Source: an uncultured Prevotellaceae bacterium (GTDB taxonomy: Bacteria > Bacteroidota > Bacteroidia > Bacteroidales > Bacteroidaceae). From it: DNA of 36,506 nucleotides. The notes under the pieces were generated by a model, which worked only from the letters and a program-made list of their open reading frames with translations, had not been told where the DNA came from and did not search any database. Where the stretch lies: contig CADBHI010000019.1 of NCBI GenBank assembly GCA_902794405.1, positions 1 to 36,506 on the forward strand. Direction: 5' to 3'. This document shows positions 8,401 through 17,484 of the stretch, in pieces; position 1 is the first letter of the stretch, and every line of letters begins with the position of its first letter. Made by a program: the position numbers and the translations under genes.

Positions 8401-9795
8401 TCAAAAGATATAAGTCTCCATATAGAGCACCAGCAGTCCGAGCACGAACCCTATCAGCACCTTGGGCGTCAGGTTCTTCAGATACCAACCTAAATGTACA
8501 TGCTCCATCTTCATGAGTGCCAATCCACTTGTAGACCCAACACTGAGCAGGCATCCTCCCACAGCTGTACAATAGGCAATTATCTTCCAATAGATGCCGT
8601 TCGGCTGGAAATGCTGGAAGTATTCACCACCCTGAACACTATTTCCGTCAATTGAATAGAGTGTGATATCGGTAATGGCTATGGTGAAGGTATCTATCAG
8701 GGAACTCAACACGCCAGATATGACACCCACAGCCCAGACATTGTGAATGTTATTGTCAATCCATGATGAGATATCACCCATCACACCTGTTTCAACCATA
8801 ACACCCATGCCTAACATGATACCCATGACAAAGAGCATCTGCTGGATACTGCCATACTGAATGGCCCGGGGAATGCGGCGCTGGGCCATCTGGTCGGCAT
8901 CGTTCAGCTTACGGTTGAAAGCCTCGTTGACAACCCACAGCACAGAAAGGACACAAAGCGCCCCAAGGAATGGTGACAATTTGGTAATGTTATGGAACGT
9001 AGGAATGAACCAAAGTCCACCGATGCCTACGACAAGCATCACCATACGCTGCCAACGGTTCAGGTTGGTGTCATCGCCACGATATGGTGGTGCCGCCCAC
9101 TCTGTGTCAAGACGATTGGGCAACTGGCGATTAATGAGCAATGTAGGTACGACCCAGGCCACTAGGGCTGGCAATCCCACGAACTTTGAGAAGTTAGTAG
9201 CCGTCACAGCACCATCACCCCAAAGCAGCAAACCCGTAGGGTCGCCAATAACGGTGAAACAGCCGCCACAGTTGGCCGCAATAACGATGGCCGCTCCAAT
9301 AAGCATACGCTGCCGTCGGTTCCTGACAATGTTATGCATGATGAGGAGCATCATGGTGGCTGTGGTCAGGTTGTCTAGATTGGCCGATAATATAAACGTA
9401 GCCAGAGTGATGGTCCACAACAAGCGTTTAGAGTTACGCGTACGAATCCACTCAGTGATAAAGTCAAAACAGCCATTATTGTTGAGTATCTCAATGATGG
9501 TCATGGTGGCCAACAGGAACATGACGATGCTGGCAGCACGTCCGACATAGTTGAGAAACACTTGATTATAGATGAAGAACTTGACTGCATCGCTCGACGG
9601 CTGTCTGCCTGACAGAAATTCAGCATATTCCTGAGGATGCTGTGACATGACGAAGTCAGATCCCCAACAAATGTAGACCACCCATCCGGCAGTACAGATA
9701 AACATGGCGATGGCGGCTTTGCTGACACCAGTCAGGTGGCCGGTAGCTATCAGCAAATAACCGAAGATAAGCAACAGTACGATGATTAGTGTCAT
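8401..9795 (-). CDS. nhaD: NhaD-type Na+/H+ antiporter
   Basis: This 464-residue integral membrane protein has about a dozen hydrophobic segments. It belongs to the ion transporter superfamily close to NhaD, which exchanges internal sodium for protons across the cytoplasmic membrane. Recognisable stretches are SANLDNLTTATMMLLIMHN in the first half, the re-entrant loop ANCGGCFTVIGDPTGLLLW, and the matching repeat near the C-terminus with SSLIDTFTIAITDITLYS and GGCLLSVGSTSGLALM. The length agrees with the family. Its ATG overlaps the stop of the histidine kinase by one base (TAATG), so translation is coupled. That neighbour suggests that expression or activity responds to an extracytoplasmic signal, but the link is inference. 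A related DASS or citrate-type transporter is the main alternative. Confidence 0.88.
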   Translation of the reverse strand: MTLIIVLLLIFGYLLIATGHLTGVSKAAIAMFICTAGWVVYICWGSDFVMSQHPQEYAEFLSGRQPSSDAVKFFIYNQVFLNYVGRAASIVMFLLATMTIIEILNNNGCFDFITEWIRTRNSKRLLWTITLATFILSANLDNLTTATMMLLIMHNIVRNRRQRMLIGAAIVIAANCGGCFTVIGDPTGLLLWGDGAVTATNFSKFVGLPALVAWVVPTLLINRQLPNRLDTEWAAPPYRGDDTNLNRWQRMVMLVVGIGGLWFIPTFHNITKLSPFLGALCVLSVLWVVNEAFNRKLNDADQMAQRRIPRAIQYGSIQQMLFVMGIMLGMGVMVETGVMGDISSWIDNNIHNVWAVGVISGVLSSLIDTFTIAITDITLYSIDGNSVQGGEYFQHFQPNGIYWKIIAYCTAVGGCLLSVGSTSGLALMKMEHVHLGWYLKNLTPKVLIGFVLGLLVLYMETYIF

Positions 9796-11369
9796 TACTT
9801 TCCTGACTTTACTTTGTTAGATAATGGTACCCAATACCAGAAAATCGAACCGCCTTTCTCTGGTGACTCTGCACCTATCTGTCCCTTAAACCGGTCGACA
9901 ATGGCCTTACAGATGGTAAGTCCCAAACCTGGCACTTCGTCCTGAACGAACGTCGCCTTGTCTGATAGCAGGTTGAATATGTTTTGCCTTAATGCATCAG
10001 GTATGCCGGAACCGGTATCTTCTACTTCAACATGAAGTCCACCATTGACAATCCGGTAACGTAGCACAACACTTCCCTGAGTTGTATGTGTGACGGCATT
10101 TGTCAGGAAGTGTTTGGTGACGATACGTAAGTACTTTTCATCCATCATCGTCGTCATGTCGTCTCCTTCCATGCTTAGCGTCACGCCTTCAGCAAGCGAG
10201 GAACGGCAATCATTAAGATAGGATTCCATTGTTTCACGCAAGTTAAGCTGCGTACGCTGTAAATTCAGCTCGCTGCTCTCGGTCTCCGACAAGTTGAGCA
10301 GCTCATTGATGAAATAAAGCAGCTGTTCACCGTTTTGGTTGATGATTTTCAGGAGATGGTGAACGTCCTCGGGTGGAATATCCTCCCCACTATTCTCGCC
10401 AAGCAAAGCCGAGAAGCCGATAATAGCGTTCAATGGCGTACGCAAGGCATGACTCACGTTGCCTAAGAACACCGTCTTCATACGTTCACTACGCTGAGCA
10501 CGTTCCATTTCCTGACGCAACCGTTTCTGGTAACGTTTCTGGAAGATAATGAACGCCAGCAGGTAAACGAAGACCAGCGCTATCAGCAAGTACCAAACCC
10601 AGTCAGGTATCCTGAAACCACCAAAATTCTGAGCCACTTCGCCATACACCTGTTCAATATAGCCTTCACTCTCCAAGCGATCAAGCATCACGTTGATGGA
10701 GTCGATCAATTCTTTGTCGTGGCTGACGTAACAATACTCACGTGGTGCCAACGTCAAGTCATTGGCCACAAGATTCTTCAGATTGTATTTCTCAATCAGG
10801 TATTTCGACTGATAACGAAAGCATATCACAGCGTCGTAACGACCCTCTGACAAATCCTTGGTGGCCTGCGACAAATCCTTGATCTCATACAGTTGGGCAC
10901 CAGCCTTAGTCAGGGTGTCCTTTATGGGGCGCGACGACATGTAGGCAACCGATTTACCCACCAGATCACGCAAGTCGAGATGGCCCTTGACATCATCACG
11001 GTAGAGAATCTGATAATACAACCGGAAAACTGCACGCGAATAGTTCGTCAAGTTTTTCCTATAAGGCGAATATACCATCATACCCAAGTCCACCCGACCA
11101 CTAAGCACGTCGTCAGAGATGTTTTCCCAGGTGTTAGGACTATAGGTAAAGGGAATGTTCATCCGGTTCATGAGTTCCTGCGTGAACACGATATCCAGAC
11201 CTTGAGGGGAGCCATTCGTATCAACATACTCCAATGGTGGATAGTCCCTATCTATTCCAAAAAGCAATGGAGTGGTCTCAGTATACGAATTGAGACCTGC
11301 CTTCACCGGTAGGATGAACGCCACAAGAATGAGTATATTTATGAGTCTCAGTTTCACAGGCAAAACCAT
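9795..11369 (-). CDS. sensor histidine kinase with periplasmic solute-binding (SBP_bac_3) domain
   Basis: The 524-residue protein has a signal-like first segment (residues 10-24), then a periplasmic domain related to family 3 solute-binding proteins (about 30-250; LLFGIDRDYPPLEY, GLDIVFTQELMNRM). One membrane helix follows (about 257-276), then a cytoplasmic kinase core. The phosphorylated histidine is H307 in SHALRTPLNAIIGFS; the usual glutamate after it is an alanine. The ATPase part has N424 (TNAVTHT), DTGSGIP (451-457) and GLGLTI (481-486). There is no receiver domain and no response regulator gene nearby. SBP_bac_3 domains in kinases usually sense amino acids or other small solutes. Its position directly before nhaD, overlapping by one base, links sensing to sodium/proton transport. 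Transcription begins at a good promoter at 11392-11422. Confidence 0.88.
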   Translation of the reverse strand: MVLPVKLRLINILILVAFILPVKAGLNSYTETTPLLFGIDRDYPPLEYVDTNGSPQGLDIVFTQELMNRMNIPFTYSPNTWENISDDVLSGRVDLGMMVYSPYRKNLTNYSRAVFRLYYQILYRDDVKGHLDLRDLVGKSVAYMSSRPIKDTLTKAGAQLYEIKDLSQATKDLSEGRYDAVICFRYQSKYLIEKYNLKNLVANDLTLAPREYCYVSHDKELIDSINVMLDRLESEGYIEQVYGEVAQNFGGFRIPDWVWYLLIALVFVYLLAFIIFQKRYQKRLRQEMERAQRSERMKTVFLGNVSHALRTPLNAIIGFSALLGENSGEDIPPEDVHHLLKIINQNGEQLLYFINELLNLSETESSELNLQRTQLNLRETMESYLNDCRSSLAEGVTLSMEGDDMTTMMDEKYLRIVTKHFLTNAVTHTTQGSVVLRYRIVNGGLHVEVEDTGSGIPDALRQNIFNLLSDKATFVQDEVPGLGLTICKAIVDRFKGQIGAESPEKGGSIFWYWVPLSNKVKSGK

Positions 11370-11391
11370 TTAGGTCTATTATTGACGTTTG

Positions 11392-11422
11392 CAAAGATAC
11401 GAAAAAAAAACGTTCCTGCAAA
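11392..11422 (-). promoter_or_regulatory. promoter of the kinase-nhaD-CYTH-nspC run
   Basis: Minus-strand TTTG (11419-11422) and TATCTTTG (11392-11399) are separated by 19 bases, matching the Bacteroidetes promoter layout. The kinase ATG at 11369 is 22 bases beyond the -7 box. No other promoter of this type was seen before nhaD, the CYTH gene or nspC, supporting one transcript. Confidence 0.6.
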
Positions 11423-11504
11423 TATTTTCAGGGAAATTCAGTAGAAAGTACCTGTTTAGCAGCTTTTTTTGGAGAATATATGCCGCTTTTCATAATAAAT
11501 TTAG

Positions 11505-11512
11505 TAACTTTG
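11505..11512 (+). promoter_or_regulatory. -7 box of the valS promoter
   Basis: TAACTTTG lies 23 bases before the chosen valS ATG at 11536 and matches TAnnTTTG. No clear TTTG was found 19-20 bases upstream, so the promoter is inferred from the -7 box and the divergent gene arrangement. Confidence 0.5.
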
Positions 11513-11535
11513 CAGCCGTTTTTACAAATAGGAAT

Positions 11536-14298
11536 ATGGAAATAGCAAGTAAATATGACCCGAAAGAGGTCGAAGGAAAATGGTACCAGTACTGGTTAGA
11601 CAACAAACTCTTCAGTAGTAAACCCGACGGACGCGAGCCCTACACTATCGTGATTCCGCCGCCCAATGTGACGGGTGTGCTGCACATGGGACACATGTTG
11701 AACAATACCATCCAGGATATCCTGGTGCGTCGGGCCCGTATGGAGGGAAAGAACGCCCTCTGGGTGCCCGGTACCGACCACGCCTCTATTGCTACAGAAG
11801 CCAAGGTGGTGAAGAAGCTGGCTGAGCAGGGCATCAAGAAGCACGACCTGACCCGCGACCAGTTCCTGGAGCACGCCTGGGACTGGACTCACGAGCATGG
11901 TGGCATCATCCTCAAGCAGCTGCGCCGACTGGGTGCCAGCTGCGACTGGGACCGCACGGCCTTCACGATGGACGAGAAGCGCTCCGAGAGCGTCATCAAG
12001 GTGTTCGTCGACCTCTATAACAAGGGACTCATTTACCGCGGCCTGCGTATGGTCAACTGGGACCCGAAGGCCCTTACCGCCCTCTCTACCGAGGAGGTGA
12101 TCTACAAAGAGGAGCAGAGCCACCTGTTCCACCTGAAGTACTACGTGGACGGTCATGTGTCCGCTGATTCTATCAACGGAGAGGGCAACGTCATCCACAA
12201 GGATGAAAAGGGCTACTACGCCGTCGTCGCCACCACCCGTCCCGAGACCATCATGGGCGACACGGCCATGTGTATCAACCCCAAGGACCCGAAGAACCAA
12301 TGGCTTAAGGGTCGCAAGGTTATCGTGCCGCTGGTGAATCGCGTCATCCCCGTCATCGAGGACCGTTACGTCGACATCGAGTTCGGTACGGGCTGTCTGA
12401 AGGTGACACCTGCTCACGACACCAACGACTACATGCTGGGTAAGACCCACAACCTCGAAACCATCGACATCTTCAATCCCGACGGCACCATCAGCGACCA
12501 GTCGCCCATCTACGTCGGCATGGACCGCATGGACTGCCGCAAGCAAATTGCCAAGGACCTGCAGGAAGCCGGACTGATGGAGAAGATTGAAGATTATACC
12601 AATAAGGTAGGCTATTCTGAGCGTAACCCCGACACAGCTATTGAACCACGTCTCTCCATGCAATGGTTCCTGTCGATGAAGCACTTTGCCGACATCGCCC
12701 TGCCGCCCGTCATGAACGATGAGCTGAAGTTCTATCCTGCCAAATATAAGAACACCTACAAGAACTGGCTGGAGAACATTCAGGACTGGTGTATCTCACG
12801 TCAGCTCTGGTGGGGTCATCGCATTCCCGCCTACTATATTGAAGCCCCCTCCAACCTCCCCCAACTGGGTGAGGCTATACCCGAGGGTGCTTTCGTGGTG
12901 GCCGAGAACAAGGAGAAGGCTTATCAACTGGCTCTTGAAAAATACCCACAACTCAAGAACCTCCCCCAGTCGGGGGAGGCAGGAGGGGGCTTCACCTTGC
13001 GTCAGGACGAGGACGCTCTCGATACTTGGTTCTCGTCTTGGCTCTGGCCCATCTCGCTCTTTGACGGCATCAACAATCCCGGCAACGAGGAAATCAAGTA
13101 CTACTACCCCACCTCCGACCTGGTAACTGGTCCGGATATCATCTTCTTCTGGGTGGCACGTATGATTATGGCCGGCTATGAGTATATCGGCGACATGCCC
13201 TTCAAGAATGTCTATTTCACGGGTATCGTTCGCGACAAGCTGGGCCGTAAGATGTCGAAGTCACTCGGCAACAGCCCAGACCCCATTGAGCTCATCGAAA
13301 AGTTCGGCGCCGACGGCGTTCGCATGGGTATGATGCTCTCGGCTCCTGCCGGCAACGACATTCTCTTCGACGAGGCACTCTGCGAGCAGGGTCGTAACTT
13401 CAACAACAAGATCTGGAACGCCTTCCGTCTAGTCAAGGGCTGGAAGGTGGCCGACATTGAGCAGTCCGAAGCTGGCAAGATTGCCACCAAGTGGTTCGAG
13501 GCCAAGCTCCGCCAGACCAACGCCGAGGTAGATGACCTGTTCAAGAAGTACCGCATCTCGGAGGCCCTGATGGCTGTCTACAAGCTGTTCTGGGACGAGT
13601 TCTCCAGCTGGTACTTAGAGATGGTGAAGCCCGCCTACATCAATGGAGAGGCACAGCCCATCGACCGCGAGACCTACGACAAGACGCTGGAGTTCTTTGA
13701 GATCCTGCTGAAGATGCTGCACCCCTTCATGCCGTTCATTACCGAAGAGCTGTGGCAGCACATCTACGACCGCAAGGAAGGTGAGAGCATCATGCGTGAC
13801 AAGCTTGCGCTTGGCGGTTTACCTGCCGAGGACAGTCAGTTCCTAGCCGACTTTGAGCAGATGAAACAGATTGTCAGCAGTGTTCGCATGGTACGTTCTT
13901 CCAAGAACATCGCACCCAAGGAGGCTCTCGAACTGCAGGCTATCGGCAAGAATGATTATTCTAAATTCAATGCCGCCATTATGAAGATGGCCAATGTCAG
14001 CATCATCAACATTGTTAGCGAGAAAGATTCAACCGCTTCTGCCTTTATGGTTGGTACTGACGAATTTGCAGTTCCCCTCGGCAACCTTATCGATGTTGAT
14101 GCTGAAATCCAGAAGATGGAGGCTCAGCTGCAGCACCTTGAAGGTTTCCTTGCAGGTATTATGAAGAAGCTCTCCAACGAGCGCTTCGTGCAGAATGCTC
14201 CCGAAGCCGTAGTAGCCTTGGAGCGTAAGAAGCAGGGCGACGCCGAGGAGAAGATTGCCTCGCTGAAAGAGTCAATCGCAGCACTTCGCGGCAAATAA
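11536..14298 (+). CDS. valS: valyl-tRNA synthetase with two repeat-derived insertions
   Basis: The 920-residue class Ia synthetase charges tRNA-Val. It shows [16 protein letters not shown] (HIGH-type motif, H50-H53), the editing domain in the middle ([13 protein letters not shown]), [17 protein letters not shown], the [13 protein letters not shown] segment, KMSKS at 572-576, the anticodon-binding domain and a C-terminal coiled coil from about 855. The start is the ATG at 11536, giving [17 protein letters not shown]. The longer frame from 11389 would begin before the promoter box at 11505-11512. Residues 436-446 ([11 protein letters not shown]) and about 475-485 ([11 protein letters not shown]) are coded by two inverted copies of a C-rich palindromic repeat and look like in-frame insertions between IPAYY and RQDED. 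The enzyme is essential and the frame intact, so it should be functional. No terminator was found in the 18 bases before the convergent AlkD-like gene. Confidence 0.96.
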   Translation: MEIASKYDPKEVEGKWYQYWLDNKLFSSKPDGREPYTIVIPPPNVTGVLHMGHMLNNTIQDILVRRARMEGKNALWVPGTDHASIATEAKVVKKLAEQGIKKHDLTRDQFLEHAWDWTHEHGGIILKQLRRLGASCDWDRTAFTMDEKRSESVIKVFVDLYNKGLIYRGLRMVNWDPKALTALSTEEVIYKEEQSHLFHLKYYVDGHVSADSINGEGNVIHKDEKGYYAVVATTRPETIMGDTAMCINPKDPKNQWLKGRKVIVPLVNRVIPVIEDRYVDIEFGTGCLKVTPAHDTNDYMLGKTHNLETIDIFNPDGTISDQSPIYVGMDRMDCRKQIAKDLQEAGLMEKIEDYTNKVGYSERNPDTAIEPRLSMQWFLSMKHFADIALPPVMNDELKFYPAKYKNTYKNWLENIQDWCISRQLWWGHRIPAYYIEAPSNLPQLGEAIPEGAFVVAENKEKAYQLALEKYPQLKNLPQSGEAGGGFTLRQDEDALDTWFSSWLWPISLFDGINNPGNEEIKYYYPTSDLVTGPDIIFFWVARMIMAGYEYIGDMPFKNVYFTGIVRDKLGRKMSKSLGNSPDPIELIEKFGADGVRMGMMLSAPAGNDILFDEALCEQGRNFNNKIWNAFRLVKGWKVADIEQSEAGKIATKWFEAKLRQTNAEVDDLFKKYRISEALMAVYKLFWDEFSSWYLEMVKPAYINGEAQPIDRETYDKTLEFFEILLKMLHPFMPFITEELWQHIYDRKEGESIMRDKLALGGLPAEDSQFLADFEQMKQIVSSVRMVRSSKNIAPKEALELQAIGKNDYSKFNAAIMKMANVSIINIVSEKDSTASAFMVGTDEFAVPLGNLIDVDAEIQKMEAQLQHLEGFLAGIMKKLSNERFVQNAPEAVVALERKKQGDAEEKIASLKESIAALRGK
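12841..12993. repeat. pair of inverted C-rich palindromic repeats inside valS
   Basis: Positions 12841-12875 and 12959-12993 are each 35 bases long and are reverse complements of each other with about five differences. Each contains a hairpin: CCTCCCCC-AGTC-GGGGGAGG at 12960-12979 is perfect, and the other copy has one mismatch. Both outer ends are GAAGCCCCCTCC or its complement. The copies keep the valS reading frame. They look like REP-type palindromic elements rather than ordinary synthetase sequence. Confidence 0.75.
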
Positions 14299-14316
14299 AC
14301 AGGAAACAACTAATAG

Positions 14317-14928
14317 TTATACCCGCCGAAGGATGCTCTCAGCAAGACGTTCGTAGACGATGCCGAGATTGGCAAAGCGGTTCAAACTGTTGAGAGCAGC
14401 CTTCCGAACGGAGATATTCGGCGACAACAACGCCACATGCACTTGGTCAAGAAACTCATTGATGCCACGCTCATTGGGTTCTTGACCATTTGAGAATAGA
14501 CGACTGAGCACATGAAAACCACATAACTGATTCAATTCACGGTCGGAAGCGATCCATTCATAAGCCTTTGCAGGAGCATACGGCAGGTACTGATACAAAT
14601 TCATAGCAGCCTGCTCAGCTATCTCGATTGTCTCCGTCTGCTCCATCCATATATCGACGACCTCAGGAAGTATCTCATCTGCCGGCATGATCATCGTAGC
14701 CAGAATCTTGCATTCACGGACATTTTCCTTCCACAGGGCAATGGCCAAGTCATAGTTTTTACCAATTTCATCGGCCTTTTCCCGTAATCGAAGCGAGGTA
14801 ATGCCCCAATTAAGGTGATAGTCGACGCCTTTATTCCGCATGGACTGAGCGATGGAACCGTCCATCAACAGACGGAATGATTGCTTGATTTCCTTAATTT
14901 GTTCTGAGATTGTATTGGTGGATGGCAT
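14317..14928 (-). CDS. AlkD-like HEAT-repeat protein (DNA alkylation repair family)
   Basis: The product is a 203-residue, almost wholly alpha-helical protein. Stretches such as SIAQSMRNKGVDYHLNWGI, LAIALWKENVRECKILATM, EIAEQAAMNLYQYLPYAPAKA and the C-terminal helix pair around VRKAALNSLNRFANLG resemble the HEAT-like repeats of AlkD-type DNA glycosylases. Those enzymes excise positively charged alkylated bases. I did not identify the catalytic aspartate with certainty, and many Bacteroidetes proteins of this shape are only distantly related, so glycosylase activity is unproven. It lies 10 bases after the dipeptidyl peptidase III gene and is probably the last gene of that operon. It converges with valS, leaving an 18-base gap. 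Confidence 0.6.
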   Translation of the reverse strand: MPSTNTISEQIKEIKQSFRLLMDGSIAQSMRNKGVDYHLNWGITSLRLREKADEIGKNYDLAIALWKENVRECKILATMIMPADEILPEVVDIWMEQTETIEIAEQAAMNLYQYLPYAPAKAYEWIASDRELNQLCGFHVLSRLFSNGQEPNERGINEFLDQVHVALLSPNISVRKAALNSLNRFANLGIVYERLAESILRRV

Positions 14929-14938
14929 AAGTCAAAGG

Positions 14939-16885
14939 CTATATAAGGGTGGAATATTCGGAACTATAGCGAAGCATCTGGTGGACATAGCTCTCGGCGT
15001 AGTTCAGCTGGATGTCAGCAATATGGCCTTCAGCATCGGTAACAGGAATCATTTGCGGATTGAGGAATCCCTTATAGGGTGCCAGATTCAGGCGTTTGTA
15101 TCGCTCCAACACCTCTGCATGGAGCTCGGCATCGACCTTGACCGCATAACGTTCTACCAATTCACGGGCAGCCTCGAAGTCACCTTCACTTTTGATGCGC
15201 TGCACTTCGGCCAACAACTTAGCAAAGAGCTTTCTCAATTCTTCGTAATCACTAATCTTCAAATAGGTCTTGCCGTCTTGTTTTACAAGCGAAACCACAG
15301 AACTCTGTGCGGCGCACCAATGGGCTATCAGGGCCCGGTTACGCATGTGAGCCTCCTCGATCTGGTTGCCAGGCGTGATGCGAATGAGCTGGGTCATCAA
15401 GCCATTCATCATATAGGAATAGTAATGCGACTTGTAGGCTTCGCCATCAGGAACCAGGCCTAACTCCACAAGCTTCTGATCTGCGATGTAGTAAAGGCCG
15501 AAAAGGTCGGCACGAGCTTCCTCAATCGTATTGCCGTAGGCTTTCAGGGCATCAGGATCAACACCAGGCAGGAGCTGTCCGCTTCCATGTCCCAGACATT
15601 CATGCAGATCGGTATGGAGGTTATCGCAGACGTCGCCATACTTTTCTATCATAGCCAGTGTGTCGGCATCGACCACAAACTCCTCCTTGAAACCGTTACC
15701 ATGAGCCGCTTTATTGTAGGCATCTGTAATATTTGAAATGGTAATGCTCTTGGAGCCATACTGTGCTCGTATCCAGTCGGCATTAGGCAGATTGATGCCG
15801 ATAGCCGTTGAGGGGTACTCCTCGCCGCCAAGCATGGCCGCACAGATCACATTAGCAGAAACGCCCTTTACAACAGGTTTGCGGAACCGCGGATCAACAG
15901 GCGAATGGTCCTCAAACCATTGGGCATTCCGGGCAATGGTTCGGGTACGGTGGGTTGCTTCCTCATCGATATACTCCACCAGCGCCTCCCATGAGCCTTT
16001 CAGGCCGAGCGGATCTCCGTAGACCTCAATGAAACCGTTGATAAAGTCTACCCTTCCCTCCAGACATTGAAGCCATTTGATGCTGTATTCATCAAACAAA
16101 CGCAAATCGCCCGTTTCGTAATATTCTATCAAAGTCAGAATGACCTGTTGCTGCTGATCGTTCTCAGCTACTTCGGCAGCCTTGCGCAGCCAATAGACGA
16201 TATGGCGTATGGCATTTCCATAGCGTCCGTTAGTGCTCCAGACATCCTCTGTGAGCTGTCCATCACGTTTCACCAGCGTAGAGTTCAGCCCATAGGAAGG
16301 CGGATTCTGATCGTTGGCGTCTTTCTTGGCATTATAATAATTCTCCGCTTCGGCCTGAGTCACACCGTCATAGAAATGACAGGCTGATGTCAGCAACAGG
16401 TCTTCGCCGTCGGCCTTGTTCACACGTTTAGTCAGTACCGTAGGGTCAAAGATAACGGGAAACAGCTCGTCGCAGAGCCCGTCGACCGTTTGTCCTTCAG
16501 ACAGAGGCAAACGCCGGGCTTCCACCTGATGCAGCACTTGTCGCAGATAGTCAGCCGTAAAGTCCGGCACAAACTTCTCAGACCCATAGTGGTGGTAAAT
16601 ACCATTAGAAAACCACAGACGCTTGAGGTACACTTCAAGAGCCTTGAATTCGTCGGTATCATGATCGACGCATAAGTCGGTATAAACTGTCTCCAGCGTT
16701 TTGCGGATTCGGAGGTTATAACGCCCGTACTGATCGAACGTGATGTCACGTCCGAACAGCGCTGCTTTTGATAAGTAAAAAACAAGGGTCTTTTGTCGTA
16801 ATGATAGTTGCTCGAATCCTTTCAGTTGGTAGCGAAGAATCTGCAAATCGGCAAAGCGATCGTCGACAAAACGAAATTCTCTCAT
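14939..16885 (-). CDS. dipeptidyl peptidase III (M49 family), cytosolic form
   Basis: This 648-residue metallopeptidase removes dipeptides from the N-terminus of peptides. The zinc site is HECLGH (H428, E429, H433), the bacterial HEXXGH version of the M49 motif, and the third ligand lies in EEARAD (455-460). Further family sequence surrounds them (CDNLHTDLHE, NTIEEARADLFGLYY). The N-terminus, MREFRFVDDRFADLQILRYQL, has no signal peptide, so the enzyme should be cytoplasmic and act in peptide turnover. It begins directly after the AraC-type regulator stop codon with no spacer and is followed by the AlkD-like gene after 10 bases. That makes control by, or co-expression with, the regulator likely. 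The length is slightly shorter than exported Bacteroides homologues, as expected without a leader. Confidence 0.92.
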   Translation of the reverse strand: MREFRFVDDRFADLQILRYQLKGFEQLSLRQKTLVFYLSKAALFGRDITFDQYGRYNLRIRKTLETVYTDLCVDHDTDEFKALEVYLKRLWFSNGIYHHYGSEKFVPDFTADYLRQVLHQVEARRLPLSEGQTVDGLCDELFPVIFDPTVLTKRVNKADGEDLLLTSACHFYDGVTQAEAENYYNAKKDANDQNPPSYGLNSTLVKRDGQLTEDVWSTNGRYGNAIRHIVYWLRKAAEVAENDQQQQVILTLIEYYETGDLRLFDEYSIKWLQCLEGRVDFINGFIEVYGDPLGLKGSWEALVEYIDEEATHRTRTIARNAQWFEDHSPVDPRFRKPVVKGVSANVICAAMLGGEEYPSTAIGINLPNADWIRAQYGSKSITISNITDAYNKAAHGNGFKEEFVVDADTLAMIEKYGDVCDNLHTDLHECLGHGSGQLLPGVDPDALKAYGNTIEEARADLFGLYYIADQKLVELGLVPDGEAYKSHYYSYMMNGLMTQLIRITPGNQIEEAHMRNRALIAHWCAAQSSVVSLVKQDGKTYLKISDYEELRKLFAKLLAEVQRIKSEGDFEAARELVERYAVKVDAELHAEVLERYKRLNLAPYKGFLNPQMIPVTDAEGHIADIQLNYAESYVHQMLRYSSEYSTLI

Positions 16886-17356
16886 TTATTTTTTGTTAGT
16901 TTTTTTGCGTTTTGCCTTCTTGGCGACTGGCTTTTGAGCGAATTGTTTTGTGTGCTGAATACGATAGTCGCGAGGCGTCATATTCATGAGTTTGAAAAAT
17001 GAAGCGTAGAACGACTGCCGGTTAGCAAAACCAACCATATCGCTAACCTCCTCCATGCGCAAATCCTGATAACGCTTGTCGGTAAGGATGGACATGGCTT
17101 CCTCAATTCGATACTTGTTGACAAACGACGAATAGTTCATGTGGAAACGAACATTCACCACAGCCGAGATGTAGCGTGTGTTGGTTCCCAGGTCAATTGC
17201 CAACTGTTTTGCAGAATAGTTCTTATCTTTATACTTCTTCTGCATGACGATAATATTCAGGATTTTCTCCTTCATTTCGTCCATAAGTTTGGGGCTAACT
17301 AACGTCCTGTAGACAGCCTCCTTTTCCTTCTTTTCAGTAATATTATACTTTGCCAT
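16886..17356 (-). CDS. short AraC-type DNA-binding regulator
   Basis: The 156-residue protein consists mainly of one AraC-type pair of helix-turn-helix motifs: YSAKQLAIDLGTNTRYISAVV for the first helix set and MEEVSDMVGFANRQSFYASF followed by FKLMNMTPRDYR for the second. It lacks the usual ligand-binding domain. It ends in a lysine-rich tail (KPVAKKAKRKKTNKK) that could bind DNA non-specifically. The start is the ATG at 17354-17356. The upstream in-frame ATG at 17398 falls inside the TATATTTG promoter box (17396-17403) and cannot be used from that promoter. It is the first gene of the run with dipeptidyl peptidase III and is divergent from recQ. The target genes are unknown; autoregulation or recQ control are possibilities. 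Confidence 0.85.
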   Translation of the reverse strand: MAKYNITEKKEKEAVYRTLVSPKLMDEMKEKILNIIVMQKKYKDKNYSAKQLAIDLGTNTRYISAVVNVRFHMNYSSFVNKYRIEEAMSILTDKRYQDLRMEEVSDMVGFANRQSFYASFFKLMNMTPRDYRIQHTKQFAQKPVAKKAKRKKTNKK

Positions 17357-17395
17357 ACAAACTAAGAAAGATAAATAATGGTACAGTTTCAGTTG

Positions 17396-17427
17396 CAAAT
17401 ATAATGATTTTTTACAGAAATTCCAAA
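17396..17427 (-). promoter_or_regulatory. promoter of the AraC-type regulator operon
   Basis: On the minus strand TTTG (17424-17427) is followed after 20 bases by TATATTTG (17396-17403). The ATG at 17356 is 39 bases beyond the -7 box. It lies back to back with the recQ promoter, so the two may interfere or share regulation. Confidence 0.6.
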
Positions 17428-17456
17428 TAAAATTACTTTTTTTTCCGAATTATTTG

Positions 17457-17464
17457 TATTTTTG
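17457..17464 (+). promoter_or_regulatory. -7 box of the recQ promoter
   Basis: TATTTTTG matches TAnnTTTG and ends 20 bases before the recQ ATG at 17485. The -33 region here is a T-rich run without a clear TTTG, so the call rests on the -7 box and spacing. Confidence 0.45.
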
Positions 17465-17484
17465 TCCCCGAAATTAGCATTTTT

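Noticed and set aside
11596-12684. A 362-codon open frame antisense to valS
   Set aside because: It is a shadow of the strong codon bias of valS; its product has valine/histidine/aspartate-rich low-information sequence and no family resemblance.
14299-14316. Terminator between valS and the convergent AlkD-like gene
   Set aside because: The 18-base gap has no stem-loop with a T run that I could find.
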